The notes: generated from the sequence alone by a model not told the origin. Counted from the first letter of the stretch, positions 38,750 through 48,086 are shown. The stretch is 64,000 nucleotides of DNA from Umboniibacter marinipuniceus (GCF_003688415.1 NZ_REFJ01000003.1:248001-312000), one strand, 5' to 3'. A program made the numbers and translations.

Positions 38750-39534
38750 TCGTTAAAATCCTTAACTCGCGGCGTAAGTTGTCGGCGTGTGGCGACTACC
38801 GAGTACAACAGTTGACGCCTAGCCATTCGCAATTGCGATAGTATGCGGCGAATCTTATAACGCCATTTACCCCTATCATCTTCAACCTCTCTACGCGTAT
38901 TCAAGATTGTTGATTGAGTTTCGATGGGTGGTTCAATTCCATAGTGCTCACAGCAATCCAGCTGAATGGACAGCGGCGGCTCCGTCTGAAAACTATTCAG
39001 TTGGTGCGCCCTACAGATCTGAGCATCGGCTAAGGCAGCACCACTTAACCGGTGTAGCTGTAACAATTTCCGCGCTCCAGATGGCCATAAAATATAAGCC
39101 GCGGCGCCCGTGCGATCTAGGTACAGTCGTCTCAGTTCAGTGTTCGCTATAGTGTAGATTACTTTATCGCCAATTAGCTTCTTTCGCGCTCTGACTTCAA
39201 GGGAAATGTGATCAATATCAACTAATTGCGCTACTTCCTGTAAAAATGTCGGCAGTTGAGCGGAAAGTAATGCGTCATCTTCCAAGATCAGCATGGGTTC
39301 GCTAGTTGCAGAAATTTGCTCCCAAAGTTGAAAGTGACTGAGATAACAGGCCACCTCAGTAGGGCTCATTTTTCGTTCCCACTGAACGGATAGGGCCTCT
39401 GCAACGGCCTTAGGAACCTGCTCACGGTTAACTGCGTCCTTAAAGCTCAACGCTAGACCAAGTGACTGGGCTTGCTTGAGTTGAAATTGGCGCCTATCGA
39501 CGGCGCTGGGTAAATTAATGACAGTGATCTTCAT
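38746..39534 (-). CDS. Glycosyltransferase family 25 protein
   Basis: A 262-residue LPS glycosyltransferase of the GT25 type (Lic2A/LgtB-like). The N-terminus ITVINLPSAVDRR is the GT25 start, followed by SPTEVACYLSHFQLWEQI (usual form G.IGCYLSH), LILEDDALL (the EDD motif that binds metal and donor) and TGAAAYILWPSGARKLL. A GTG further upstream at 39546 is possible; I prefer the ATG at 39534 because the family begins there. It lies two bases after the stop of the unknown gene and overlaps the GT4 gene, so it is in one operon. Confidence 0.92.
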   Translation of the reverse strand: MKITVINLPSAVDRRQFQLKQAQSLGLALSFKDAVNREQVPKAVAEALSVQWERKMSPTEVACYLSHFQLWEQISATSEPMLILEDDALLSAQLPTFLQEVAQLVDIDHISLEVRARKKLIGDKVIYTIANTELRRLYLDRTGAAAYILWPSGARKLLQLHRLSGAALADAQICRAHQLNSFQTEPPLSIQLDCCEHYGIEPPIETQSTILNTRREVEDDRGKWRYKIRRILSQLRMARRQLLYSVVATRRQLTPRVKDFNE

Positions 39535-39536
39535 AG

Positions 39537-40283
39537 TTACCACCACTGAGTCCGAGCTCTTGTGTGGGCATCGCGAAAACGCCTAAATACCGAATCATGT
39601 TCGCTAAGGCGTTTGAACACACTATGATAGATAGCTAAGCAGGCTGGTTGATGCGGTGACTTCTGTCGTACTCGCAGTAGCCGCCAGTGAAAATTTCTTA
39701 AGGTATCATCCGTTCCCACTGCAAAGGCCGACGTACCGTCCCAAAGCGCCACTCGTTTGCTGCCCATATCTAAATCTTCAACGGCTGGCAACGGTTCATC
39801 TATTTTTCGGAGCCAACGCTCTGTCTCAGCGAGTTTAACGGCATTAATCAGTCCGGCCGTAGCCAGCGCATAGGCTTGCTCCAAGGGTTCCTCACTAAAA
39901 TCAGCGAAGGTATCTGCGGCCGACACCAACCAGCGAGTGTTTAAATTTTCTACTAGGTAGTCAGCCTCTTCTGACCACAGCCGAAAGAAGTGGGCTAGAT
40001 TCACATCGAGTTCTACTTCGCGGCGAATGAGCACAATAAGTTGCGCGTGACGATAGCAAAGTTCGCTTTGGCCGATGAATTCGTTTTTCAGGTTTTCTAG
40101 GTGTGATAAAAGGTCTTTATCAGCCCCGTGGGTGTAAGTAGGTGCAGCGCCCTGAATAACGGCAAACTTTAGCTGAGCGAAATCATTATCATCGAATTGC
40201 TGAGTGAGGCTTTCACCTCCACGCTTACGCTGATGACGGCTCATTGAAAACCACTTTAAGAAGGCCGATTTTTCACGTTTCAC
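39537..40283 (-). CDS. Hypothetical protein at the head of a glycosyltransferase operon
   Basis: No family was recognised. The 248-residue protein has a basic N-terminal tail (MKREKSAFLKWFSMSRHQRKR) without a signal peptide or clear membrane helix, followed by a mostly helical, tryptophan-containing region. It is translated ahead of two glycosyltransferases with only two bases to the next start, so a role in the same surface-glycan pathway is likely, but its chemistry is unknown. No nucleotide-binding or metal motif was seen. It could be a sulphotransferase-like, kinase-like or regulatory protein; I cannot support any of these. Confidence 0.78.
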   Translation of the reverse strand: MKREKSAFLKWFSMSRHQRKRGGESLTQQFDDNDFAQLKFAVIQGAAPTYTHGADKDLLSHLENLKNEFIGQSELCYRHAQLIVLIRREVELDVNLAHFFRLWSEEADYLVENLNTRWLVSAADTFADFSEEPLEQAYALATAGLINAVKLAETERWLRKIDEPLPAVEDLDMGSKRVALWDGTSAFAVGTDDTLRNFHWRLLRVRQKSPHQPACLAIYHSVFKRLSEHDSVFRRFRDAHTRARTQWW

Positions 40284-40434
40284 ACTATTTATCCCGTTAA
40301 GCTAGTAGTCCAAAGTCTAACTCAGACACCCAAATAATGAAATCCATGTGCGCTGGGCAGCCGCTGGAATTGTCTAGGCCGCCAAATTTCCTTATAGTTG
40401 TTGCTTCAATCACCTGAAGTAAAGGAATTCCTCT

Positions 40435-41046
40435 ATGAGCGACACCTTCAACCCTTGGCTCTCCCTCTGGACAGCACCACGCGCCACAATCCGTAAATTA
40501 GTCGATACTGACCCAAGCTATATGGTACTTATTCTTGCCTTAGCTATCGGTGCTATCAGTGGCCTTCAGGGCGTTACGGAGCTAATCGTTTCCGGTGAAA
40601 TTTCCGAAAATCAAATGATGATGAAGATCGTTGGCGCGCTGATCGGCGCAGTGGTATTCGTTTTGGTGCTTTACCTCACTGGCTGGCTCTATTCGGTGGT
40701 CAGTAAATGGCTAGGCGGCGAAGCGCCAGCGCGAAACCTGCGTACCGTGGCCGCGTGGGGAAATGTACCATCACTTGTTGCAGGCATTCTTATTCTGATT
40801 TGCTACACCTTCGTGACTAAGTCCACTGACATGGACGCTATCGAGCTTTTGGTAGCACTCATCACCTCGTTCTTTGGAATCTGGCAACTTGTTATCCTGT
40901 GTAAGATGATTGGTGAAGTAAATGGTTTTTCTGCTTGGAAAGGATTGGGCGTACTGATTATCTCAGTACTGTTGCTTCTTGCCGCAGCAGTAATTATTGG
41001 ATTGACGATTGCTCTCTTGGCCGGTGTTCTCTCACTGCTTGCTTAA
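40435..41046 (+). CDS. Yip1-domain membrane protein
   Basis: A 203-residue integral membrane protein. The start NPWLSLWTAPRATIRKLVDTDP is the characteristic amphipathic lead-in of bacterial Yip1 proteins (short form NPWLSLWTAPRATIR), followed by five hydrophobic helices (about 30-45, 65-88, 105-122, 135-155 and 170-200), with WGNVPSLVAG as the Yip1 core. AAAGGAATT precedes the ATG. Its molecular role in bacteria is unknown. It converges on the Fe-ADH-like gene with a 10-bp inverted repeat between them. Confidence 0.88.
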   Translation: MSDTFNPWLSLWTAPRATIRKLVDTDPSYMVLILALAIGAISGLQGVTELIVSGEISENQMMMKIVGALIGAVVFVLVLYLTGWLYSVVSKWLGGEAPARNLRTVAAWGNVPSLVAGILILICYTFVTKSTDMDAIELLVALITSFFGIWQLVILCKMIGEVNGFSAWKGLGVLIISVLLLLAAAVIIGLTIALLAGVLSLLA

Positions 41047-41062
41047 TACTCTAGCCGAAAAT

Positions 41063-41097
41063 TGATCGATGCAACTTAGTATGAGTAGCATCGATCA
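41063..41097. terminator. Convergent inverted repeat, possible terminator
   Basis: TGATCGATGC at 41063-41072 and GCATCGATCA at 41088-41097 form a perfect ten-pair stem with a 15-base loop. On the minus strand ATTTTC follows, so it may terminate the Fe-ADH-like gene; on the plus strand it is followed by no T-tract. Confidence 0.45.
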
Positions 41098-41108
41098 GAG
41101 GCTCTTTA

Positions 41109-42272
41109 CTAAGCGAGTGAACGATAGATCTGCGTTAACTCGGTATTTGTTGCCAAGCGCGGATGATTCGCAAGAAAACCTGAGTGTTGCACCGCTTGAG
41201 TTAGCCGTGAGGAAAGAGACAGCACTTCGGTTCGATCTAAACGTTGCTCAGCCAAACTGGGGAGCGAGATGGAATCAACCAACTTCGTTATCTCTTGCAC
41301 AAAGCGCATCGCGCTGCGATTACGAGATTCTCCACTCATAGCAAGCCCCGCCGCCACACAGAGTCTTTCCAACCTTGCTGTTGCGCTACTCAAGCTAAAT
41401 TGAAGCACACCCGGCAGTAACGCCCCCACGCTCCAGCTAAAGCCCAGGTTGAACTGCTGTACCAATGCCGTACTCATGCCAGTTAATAGTGCAGGTGATG
41501 AGTTGGTAATTGCTAAGCCAGACCAATAGCAGCTGTTCAGGAACTGTGAACGCTCCTGAATGCTCAGCTTAATGCCATCCTGATGCGCCAATTTCTTTAG
41601 CAAGCCATAGAGGTAACTCACTACCTCTAGCGAATACAAGTCGCTAACGAGCGAGGAACGGCGTGAAAGAAATGCCTCGATGGCGAGCGCTAACGCGGCA
41701 ATGCCTGACTCAACGAGCTTGGCTTGGCTTAGGTTAGCAAACAGCTTCGCGTCGATCAGCACCGCCGTTGGCATGAGCCCATGGCCTTGAAACTCTAGCA
41801 CTCCCGCCTCTGTATTCAGCGCACTTGGCTTAGCAATTTCAATGGCCGCAGAAGGTGTTGACGGAATTAACAGCAGCGGTACGCGACTTCCCGAAACCTC
41901 GTTTGGACGAGCTAAGTCTGAGCTCTCACCGCGATAGAACATTAGATGCCTTGTAACCTTGGCCCTTACAAGGGTTTGTGAGGAGCCGAAGGCGATAAGT
42001 AGATCCGCCTTTGCCCTCAAATAATGTTGCTTAACAGAGTTGAGCGAGCCTTCCACGCTCTCATTAGGATCTATCGTCAAGCTATCGGCATAAACACCCG
42101 CCTGGGCAAGATGGTCCACTAGCTGCTTATGATAGCCCATGGCGACGGCTGTTTTATCCGTCAGAATAAAACACCGGCGGCTGCCTATGGCATCCACCAG
42201 ACTGCTTGCTCTTAACAGAGCTCCTTCGCTGCACTCAACAAAGCGCGGCGTAATACTGGAGAAGTTCATCAA
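41109..42272 (-). CDS. Iron-alcohol-dehydrogenase-like protein lacking metal ligands
   Basis: A 387-residue protein with the length and fold pattern of group III (Fe-type) alcohol dehydrogenases: an N-terminal Rossmann-like part (ADLLIAFGSSQTLVRAK, where enzymes have GGGSxxDxAK) and a helical C-terminal part (GIAALALAIEAFLS). Aligned without gaps to FucO from memory, all four iron ligands are replaced: Asp by Ala and His by Leu in GIAALALAIEA; His by Thr in GMSTALVQQF, and His by Phe in the region that is normally PHG. The usual PTTAGTGSE loop is PSTPSAAIE. It is full length and uninterrupted, so it may be a pseudoenzyme with another role. Confidence 0.8.
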   Translation of the reverse strand: MMNFSSITPRFVECSEGALLRASSLVDAIGSRRCFILTDKTAVAMGYHKQLVDHLAQAGVYADSLTIDPNESVEGSLNSVKQHYLRAKADLLIAFGSSQTLVRAKVTRHLMFYRGESSDLARPNEVSGSRVPLLLIPSTPSAAIEIAKPSALNTEAGVLEFQGHGLMPTAVLIDAKLFANLSQAKLVESGIAALALAIEAFLSRRSSLVSDLYSLEVVSYLYGLLKKLAHQDGIKLSIQERSQFLNSCYWSGLAITNSSPALLTGMSTALVQQFNLGFSWSVGALLPGVLQFSLSSATARLERLCVAAGLAMSGESRNRSAMRFVQEITKLVDSISLPSLAEQRLDRTEVLSLSSRLTQAVQHSGFLANHPRLATNTELTQIYRSLA

Positions 42273-42441
42273 TTCGTACCTCTATTGAGGTGGTAAAGAT
42301 TAGCAGTAAACACAGGCGGAGAATGTGATCGCGTTTTATGCTAAACGTGAACGAAGTGATCTTTCTTCAGATTAACAGTGATTGTGAGCCTTAAAGCAAT
42401 GGCTTAGACTTAGTTAATCATTCCACCACGAGTATCACCCT

Positions 42442-43533
42442 ATGCCTACCTATTTGGTTGGCGGCGCAGTCCGCGATCAACTTATGAACTACCCATTCCA
42501 CGAACGAGACTGGGTGGTGACTGGGACCTCGCCTGAAGAGATGTTGGCCGCTGGGTTCACGCCCGTGGGACGAGATTTCCCTGTCTTTCTTCATCCTGAG
42601 ACCAAAGAAGAATACGCGCTGGCCAGGACCGAAAAAAAGTACGGCGTGGGCTATCATGGTTTTATCTTTAACACCGCACCCTCCGTAACACTCGAAGAGG
42701 ACCTCAGCCGGAGAGATCTCACCGTTAACGCGATTGCTCAAGATAGTGCTGGGCGGCTCATTGACCCATTTGGTGGCGTTGAGGATATTAATCGTAGGTG
42801 CTTACGGCATGTATCGAACGCCTTTACTGAAGACCCTTTAAGAGTACTTCGCGTTGCTCGATTTGCCGCCAGATATCATCATCTGGACTTCACCATTGCC
42901 CCTGAGACCGAATCACTACTGGCTGAGATCGCAGCGTCTGGCGAATTACAAACACTGAGTAAAGAGCGAGTATGGGGGGAAACGGAAAAAGCCTTGAATG
43001 AGCAAAATCCAGCGATCTTCTTCGAGGTTTTACAGCGAATCGGTGCACTAGAAGACTGCTTTTTTGCTGCATCTCAGCTTTTGGATTGGCGGGTATTGAA
43101 AGAACACACTCGCACCCTACCACGCAGCGAACAACGATGGGCGTTGATGTTAAGCAGCTCAACCAAAGAACAGATTCAATCCGCGCACCAACTACTCGGT
43201 GCCAGCCATCGCTATCGCGACTTTGCTGTGGATGTGGTCACCATGAATGCTCTGTTTAGCACTTCAACATTGTCTGCCGATCAGGTCATGGAAGCGCTAC
43301 AGTATTTCCGCGCGCTGAAAGACGAGACAAAATTGCGGTGTTGGCTAGATTATCAAATTTCGCTAATGCCGGAATGGCAAGCAAACGCAGAAGTCTTGAT
43401 GGACTGTTTAGCTGGCGCGGCTACAGTGAGTAGCAAAGGCCTGATAGCCGAAGGATATAGTGGCCCAGAGCTGGGGTTGGCGATTAAAGCTCAGCAATTA
43501 CAACAAATTAGTGCGAGGTTAGCAAAGTCCTAA
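42442..43533 (+). CDS. cca: CCA-adding enzyme (tRNA nucleotidyltransferase)
   Basis: Adds or repairs the 3' CCA of tRNA. The head domain has [11 protein letters not shown], then [15 protein letters not shown] with the two catalytic carboxylates (DWVV region), RTEKKYG and [13 protein letters not shown], and the neck has [14 protein letters not shown]. At 363 residues it is shorter than the E. coli enzyme (about 412), because the C-terminal HD phosphohydrolase domain is missing; this is common outside enterics. The start has only a weak Shine-Dalgarno match. Confidence 0.95.
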   Translation: MPTYLVGGAVRDQLMNYPFHERDWVVTGTSPEEMLAAGFTPVGRDFPVFLHPETKEEYALARTEKKYGVGYHGFIFNTAPSVTLEEDLSRRDLTVNAIAQDSAGRLIDPFGGVEDINRRCLRHVSNAFTEDPLRVLRVARFAARYHHLDFTIAPETESLLAEIAASGELQTLSKERVWGETEKALNEQNPAIFFEVLQRIGALEDCFFAASQLLDWRVLKEHTRTLPRSEQRWALMLSSSTKEQIQSAHQLLGASHRYRDFAVDVVTMNALFSTSTLSADQVMEALQYFRALKDETKLRCWLDYQISLMPEWQANAEVLMDCLAGAATVSSKGLIAEGYSGPELGLAIKAQQLQQISARLAKS

Positions 43534-43561
43534 CCTCACACAGCATTACAAATCTAGAGGC

Positions 43562-43804
43562 TTAAAGACCTTGATCTTTCACGTAGGCATCTAGCTCAGT
43601 GAAGCCGCCGATATGCGTTTCACCATGAAAAACCTGCGGAACAGTGAGTACTGGCTTACCTATGGTTTTTTCTAGGTCAGCTTTAGTAATCCCTTCCTCA
43701 TGAATATCAATGTAACGAAATGGGAAGCCGCGTAACTCGCACAATTCCTTTGCTCGAACACAAAAACCACATCCCTTACGGCCAAAAATAGTAAACGTTT
43801 CCAT
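43562..43804 (-). CDS. Glutaredoxin-family protein
   Basis: An 80-residue thiol-disulphide oxidoreductase. The active site is GCGFC (Cys12 and Cys15) in the pattern of GrxA/NrdH-like proteins, with TVPQVFHG (cis-Pro loop) and GGFTELDAYV for glutathione binding. FTIFGRKGCGFCVRAKE fits both classes. The context (cca and an acyl-CoA dehydrogenase) gives no hint of the partner. Confidence 0.92.
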   Translation of the reverse strand: METFTIFGRKGCGFCVRAKELCELRGFPFRYIDIHEEGITKADLEKTIGKPVLTVPQVFHGETHIGGFTELDAYVKDQGL

Positions 43805-44178
43805 AGCTTCCTAACTCTCAATTAACGGTTGATAGCCCTATTATCCCCTTGAACAGGTAGCTACGCCAATAAAGAGTTACCACTAGCTCTATAGTTATAG
43901 ACTATCTAGCCGACTACTAACGGAACAAAAGACGACGCGTTTAGACCATTTTTTTTCGAATTAATTACTGAATTATGCAAATTGACCGAATCTAACTAAT
44001 TTGCCGTTGACTGATTATTCAGCAAGGTTAGTATCAATGCTATATAACCAACTGAATAGAGAACAAAGCGCACGAGTTCGCCACTAGCAACCGAACGACT
44101 TGTCGCTTGAATAATTACTTCTATCAAATAGCGCCGCGTCTTTTACGCACCACAATAACAATGACTTTAGGACACGTT
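43805..44178. other. Intergenic region, 374 bases
   Basis: No gene seen. It holds the promoter region of gcdH; a possible -10 TATATA at about 44041-44046 has only a poor -35 (TTCAGC) 17 bases upstream. A small inverted repeat CTGATTATTCAG near 44010-44021 could be a regulator site. Several A/T-rich stretches are present. Nothing else stands out. Confidence 0.4.
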
Positions 44179-45360
44179 ATGAGCAGTAAACATATCTTAC
44201 AGAATTGGGACGACATCCTACTTTTGGATCAACAGTTGAGCGAAGAAGAAATTTTGGTTCGTGACACCGCTCGCGACTATGCTCAGAACCACCTTCAGCC
44301 TCGGGTACTCGAAGCAAATCGCCATGAAACATTCGATACCAATATCATGCGAGAAATGGGCGAGTTAGGACTTTTAGGATCTACGATTCAAGGCTATGGC
44401 TGTGCTGGTGTTAACTACGTTGCCTATGGTCTGGTTGCCCGCGAAGTTGAGCGTGTGGATTCAGGCTATCGCTCGGCGCTGTCCGTGCAATCTTCGCTGG
44501 TGATGCACCCTATCAACGAATGGGGCAGCGAAGCGCAGAAGGAAAAGTATCTGCCAAAGCTCGCAACCGGTGAATGGATTGGATGTTTTGGTCTGACTGA
44601 GCCTGACGTGGGCTCTGATCCAAACGGAATGAAAACGCGAGCCAAAAAGGTTGATGGCGGTTTTGAGCTAACGGGTGCGAAAATGTGGATTACCAACTCC
44701 CCGGTAGCCGATGTATTTGTAGTCTGGGCTAAAGACGAAGCCGGTGACGTCCGCGGCTTTATTCTTGAGAAGGATTGGAAAGGTCTATCAGCACCAAAAA
44801 TTGAAGGCAAGTTTAGCCTGCGCGCATCGGTTACAGGCGAAATTGTCATGGACCGCGTCTTTGTTCCAGCGGAGAACCAGCTGCCAAAGGCCAAGGGCCT
44901 GTCGGGACCATTTTCCTGTTTAAATCGAGCTCGCTATGGCATTAGCTGGGGAGCATTGGGCGCAGCCGAGTTCTGTTGGCATGCAGCTCGCCAGTACACA
45001 CTTGACCGCATTCAATTCGGTCGTCCGCTAGCGCAAACACAGCTTATTCAGAAAAAATTGGCCGATATGCAAACTGAGATTACCTTAGGCCTGCAAGGAT
45101 CTCTTCGAGTTGGCCGCCTAATTGACACTGGCGATTGGGATCCTACTATGATCTCTATGGTGAAACGCAACTCCTGTGGTAAAGCCTTGGAAATTGCCCG
45201 CACCGCCCGTGATATGCACGGTGGTAACGGTATCTCTGATGAGTTCCATGTCATTCGCCATGCCATGAACCTTGAAGCCGTCAATACCTACGAAGGTACC
45301 CACGATGTCCACGCCTTGATTATGGGCCGTGCACAAACTGGCCTCCAAGCTTTCTTCTGA
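44179..45360 (+). CDS. gcdH: Glutaryl-CoA dehydrogenase
   Basis: FAD enzyme that oxidises and decarboxylates glutaryl-CoA to crotonyl-CoA in lysine and tryptophan breakdown. The 393-residue protein has [63 protein letters not shown] and the family signature [13 protein letters not shown] with the catalytic Glu at about residue 372. I chose ATG at 44179 because AGGA lies six bases before it and it matches the usual N-terminus ([11 protein letters not shown]); an upstream ATG at 44107 would add 24 residues. A strong terminator follows. Confidence 0.94.
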   Translation: MSSKHILQNWDDILLLDQQLSEEEILVRDTARDYAQNHLQPRVLEANRHETFDTNIMREMGELGLLGSTIQGYGCAGVNYVAYGLVAREVERVDSGYRSALSVQSSLVMHPINEWGSEAQKEKYLPKLATGEWIGCFGLTEPDVGSDPNGMKTRAKKVDGGFELTGAKMWITNSPVADVFVVWAKDEAGDVRGFILEKDWKGLSAPKIEGKFSLRASVTGEIVMDRVFVPAENQLPKAKGLSGPFSCLNRARYGISWGALGAAEFCWHAARQYTLDRIQFGRPLAQTQLIQKKLADMQTEITLGLQGSLRVGRLIDTGDWDPTMISMVKRNSCGKALEIARTARDMHGGNGISDEFHVIRHAMNLEAVNTYEGTHDVHALIMGRAQTGLQAFF

Positions 45361-45396
45361 GTATTTTTTTGCGCCCATTTAGCCTTGGGTGAATAG

Positions 45397-45429
45397 AACA
45401 CCGCCAGCTCTGTTGGCGGTGTTTTTTTT
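45397..45429 (+). terminator. Intrinsic terminator after gcdH
   Basis: AACACCGCCA and TGGCGGTGTT form a perfect ten-pair stem with a six-base loop, followed by eight Ts. Confidence 0.92.
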
Positions 45430-45446
45430 CATCTGACGAAATCATC

Positions 45447-45486
45447 TTACTAGGATAGTCGGGTTACTAAGATAGTCGGGTTACTA
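45447..45486. repeat. 17-bp direct tandem repeat, about 2.4 copies
   Basis: TTACTAGGATAGTCGGG at 45447-45463, then TTACTAAGATAGTCGGG at 45464-45480, then a partial third copy (TTACTAA). It lies in the gap after the gcdH terminator and before the small membrane gene. Confidence 0.9.
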
Positions 45487-45580
45487 ATGCGCTGCAGTTG
45501 CCTTGCATGTGTCAATACACCCCATCTAACCACGCTGCATTACCGGCCTCAGCTGCTCAACTTCGGGCAATACTTGCCCC

Positions 45581-45898
45581 CTAAAACGAAGCCAGGCTAA
45601 AGTATCCAACGGCAACCAGTATTACCGCCATAACGAAGGCGATGAACTGCCTACCTGCGCGTTGGTACATCCGAGCTTTGGCCACTACTTCTGGGGTATC
45701 AATTTTTTCCAATAGTTGTTTACGCGCTTTGGTAATTAAAACGAACGGTATCCATGGGTAGTATTTAGTGCCTAGCTGGTTCCAAATTTCGGGGGCGTTA
45801 GTCTGAATGGAGCGATAGTATCGCCATTCAGCAAGACTTGAACGAATCATCAAGCTCGCCCAGCTAACAGCCACTACTACGATAATCCAAGTTGTCAT
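45581..45898 (-). CDS. Small two-helix membrane protein, possibly UspB-like
   Basis: A 105-residue protein with a hydrophobic segment at the N-terminus (about 3-18) and another at the C-terminus (about 85-102), joined by a charged middle. The layout and the RAGRQFIAFVMAVILV ending recall universal stress protein B of E. coli, but identity is low and I regard this as a guess. The start at 45898 is preferred because AGGAGG lies seven bases before it; GTG at 45904 and ATG at 45901 are alternatives. It is co-oriented with tcdA, 42 bases downstream. Confidence 0.6.
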   Translation of the reverse strand: MTTWIIVVVAVSWASLMIRSSLAEWRYYRSIQTNAPEIWNQLGTKYYPWIPFVLITKARKQLLEKIDTPEVVAKARMYQRAGRQFIAFVMAVILVAVGYFSLASF

Positions 45899-45940
45899 CA
45901 TCACTCCTCCTGTCTTAAAAAGACATTAACGATATTAACT

Positions 45941-46732
45941 TCAAGCTTGACGATTCGTCGCGCGAGCAATGAGCTTGTCAATGGTTCGGCTTGCGGCAAT
46001 AAAGCCAAAGGTTCCGGTCACCATTGTTGAGGCGCCAAATCCAGCACTGCAATCCATCTTGGTTATACCCTCGGGCAAATATTTCTTACCGTTCACTGAG
46101 CCGTCTGGTTTGGGATAGGCAATCTGCTCTGTTGAGTAAATACATTCCACCCCGAAACGCCGTGATAAGTTGCGACTGAAATTAAAACGGTTACGAAGTG
46201 TACCCCGCACCTTCGCCGCTAGGGGATCATTAATGGTCTTACTCAAGTCCCCCGAAGTAATCAAGCGAGGGTCGCTCTTTCCGCCTGCTGACCCCACCGT
46301 AATAATCGGCAACTTGTTCCGTTTACAGTGCGCAATCAGGCCTGCCTTGACCATTGCTGCATCAATGGCATCTAACATTAAGTCGGCCTTAAGATCTATG
46401 ACTTCGCTTAGGTTATGCGGCGTAATAAAGTCATGGACCAACTCTACCTCACAATCAGGATTGATCAGAGCAATACGGTCGGCCATTAGCTCAATTTTAC
46501 TCTGACCAATGGTGTTGTCTAAGGCATGTAACTGCCTATTAATATTCGTCTCGCAGACCTCATCCAAGTCAATCAAGGTTAGTTTGCCAACGCCTGAGCG
46601 TGCCAATGCCTCAGCCGCCCACGTGCCCACGCCACCAATACCGGCAACGATGACATGCTGCTTCGCCAACAAATCTGTGACACCACCTCCGTAGAGACGG
46701 TCTATCCCGCCAAAGCGCTGCTTATCAGACAA
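45941..46732 (-). CDS. tcdA: tRNA threonylcarbamoyladenosine dehydratase
   Basis: ATP-dependent enzyme (formerly CsdL) that cyclises t6A at position 37 of tRNA. The E1-like domain has VIVAGIGGVGTWAAEALARSG (split into VIVAGIGGVG and TWAAEALARSG), LIDLDEVCETNINRQ, and DAIDAAMVKAGLI, and the protein ends with GFGASTMVTGTFGF. I chose a TTG start at 46732 because GGAG lies seven bases before it and the reading then begins MSDKQRFGGIDRLYG, as in E. coli. A TTG at 46750 is possible. It complements tsaD at 12-13 kb in the same modification pathway. Divergent from rlmJ. Confidence 0.93.
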   Translation of the reverse strand: MSDKQRFGGIDRLYGGGVTDLLAKQHVIVAGIGGVGTWAAEALARSGVGKLTLIDLDEVCETNINRQLHALDNTIGQSKIELMADRIALINPDCEVELVHDFITPHNLSEVIDLKADLMLDAIDAAMVKAGLIAHCKRNKLPIITVGSAGGKSDPRLITSGDLSKTINDPLAAKVRGTLRNRFNFSRNLSRRFGVECIYSTEQIAYPKPDGSVNGKKYLPEGITKMDCSAGFGASTMVTGTFGFIAASRTIDKLIARATNRQA

Positions 46733-46808
46733 ACTTTTTCTCCGTTTCAACTATCCGCAAAAACTAAGCCTAGTGTTATACTCGGTGTTCCGCTTACGAG
46801 AGTTTCCT

Positions 46809-47648
46809 ATGTTAAGTTATCAACACAGTTTTCACGCCGGTAATTTCGCCGACGTCCATAAGCACACCATTTTATTGGATGTCGTCCGTTATCTCCAACG
46901 TAAAAATTCGGCCATCACCTTTTACGATACACATGCTGGTAGGGGTTGGTATGACCTCGATGGCGTGGACGCCAACAAGACGGGCGAGTATCTGGAGGGA
47001 ATTAACCGCCTCAACATAGATCACAATCATCCCGAAGCCATTGAACGCTATTTGAATTTGGTGCGAGATATCACGGGAGGTGCCGGCGATTCCTATCCTG
47101 GTTCACCAATGTTAGTTGCCGATCAACTACGTGATCAAGATGAACTTCACCTTGCTGAGGCTCACCCTGGTGAGTTTGAACAACTGCGCCAGTTATTGAA
47201 GAACATTGATCCTATTCATATTCATGAGCGTGACGGTTTTGAGATGGTCAAGGGGTTGTTCCCACCACCAACGCCTCGTGGGATGATCCTCATTGATCCG
47301 TCCTATGAACAAAAAGAGGAGTATCAGTGGGTGGCTAAATGCGTCAAAGGCGCATACCGAAGGTGGCAAAAAGCGGTTTGTCTAATTTGGTACCCGCTGC
47401 TTCCTGCCAATAACCATCTCAAAATGATTGATGAACTGAGTAAGCCAGACCTACCACCCATGATCAGAAGCGAGATTTCAGTCCGCGATCCCGAAGGTGA
47501 ACGCGGAATGTATGGCTCCGGTATGTTAATCATTAATCCCAGCTATTCGCTTGTTCAGGAGGGTGAAGAATGGCTAAAAAGCCTGGCAGAATCACTCTCT
47601 GACGAGGGTAAGTCGAGCTTTAAAATCATTGGCGAAGAGCGACTTTAA
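46809..47648 (+). CDS. rlmJ: 23S rRNA (adenine(2030)-N6)-methyltransferase
   Basis: Methylates A2030 of 23S rRNA. The 279-residue protein starts MLSYQHSFHAGNFADVHKH, the family's hallmark, and contains TFYDTHAGRGWYDL (SAM loop), YPGSPMLVADQLR, and the catalytic LIDPSYEQK segment (DPPY-like). The start at 46809 was chosen by the family; an upstream ATG at 46773 lies in tcdA's promoter gap. The stop is immediately followed by the dtd ATG, so the two are co-translated. Confidence 0.95.
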   Translation: MLSYQHSFHAGNFADVHKHTILLDVVRYLQRKNSAITFYDTHAGRGWYDLDGVDANKTGEYLEGINRLNIDHNHPEAIERYLNLVRDITGGAGDSYPGSPMLVADQLRDQDELHLAEAHPGEFEQLRQLLKNIDPIHIHERDGFEMVKGLFPPPTPRGMILIDPSYEQKEEYQWVAKCVKGAYRRWQKAVCLIWYPLLPANNHLKMIDELSKPDLPPMIRSEISVRDPEGERGMYGSGMLIINPSYSLVQEGEEWLKSLAESLSDEGKSSFKIIGEERL

Positions 47649-48086
47649 ATGCAGGTATTGATTCAGCGCGTCTCTGAAGCTTCAGTGACGGTTGACGGTT
47701 CGGTGGTAGGCAAGATCAACAAAGGCTTACTCGCACTCGTTGGCATCGAGGCTCACGATACCGAGGAAACGGTCCAGCGAGCGGCACAGCGACTCACGAA
47801 GTATCGGGTGTTTTCAGATGAGAACGGAAAAATGAACTTGAGCGTGAAAGATATTGAGGGTGGTATTTTAGTTGTCTCTCAATTCACCCTAGCCGCCGAT
47901 ACTAAACGAGGATTGCGGCCTAGCTTCTCTTCAGCCGCATCGCCGGAGCTTGCCCAGGAACTGTATCTATCATTATCACAGGCCATCAAAGAAAGCGGCG
48001 TAAAGGTGGCTACTGGTCAGTTTGCCGCCGACATGAAAGTTGCGCTAATTAACGATGGGCCAGTGACTTTCCAACTGGAGTTTTAG
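47649..48086 (+). CDS. dtd: D-aminoacyl-tRNA deacylase
   Basis: Removes D-amino acids mis-charged on tRNA. The 145-residue protein has the start MQVLIQRVSEASVTVDG, the VSQFTLAADTKRG motif with the active-site Ser-Gln-Phe-Thr, and the Gly-cis-Pro motif NDGPVTFQLEF at the C-terminus. It begins directly after the rlmJ stop without a gap, and no terminator follows. Confidence 0.96.
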   Translation: MQVLIQRVSEASVTVDGSVVGKINKGLLALVGIEAHDTEETVQRAAQRLTKYRVFSDENGKMNLSVKDIEGGILVVSQFTLAADTKRGLRPSFSSAASPELAQELYLSLSQAIKESGVKVATGQFAADMKVALINDGPVTFQLEF

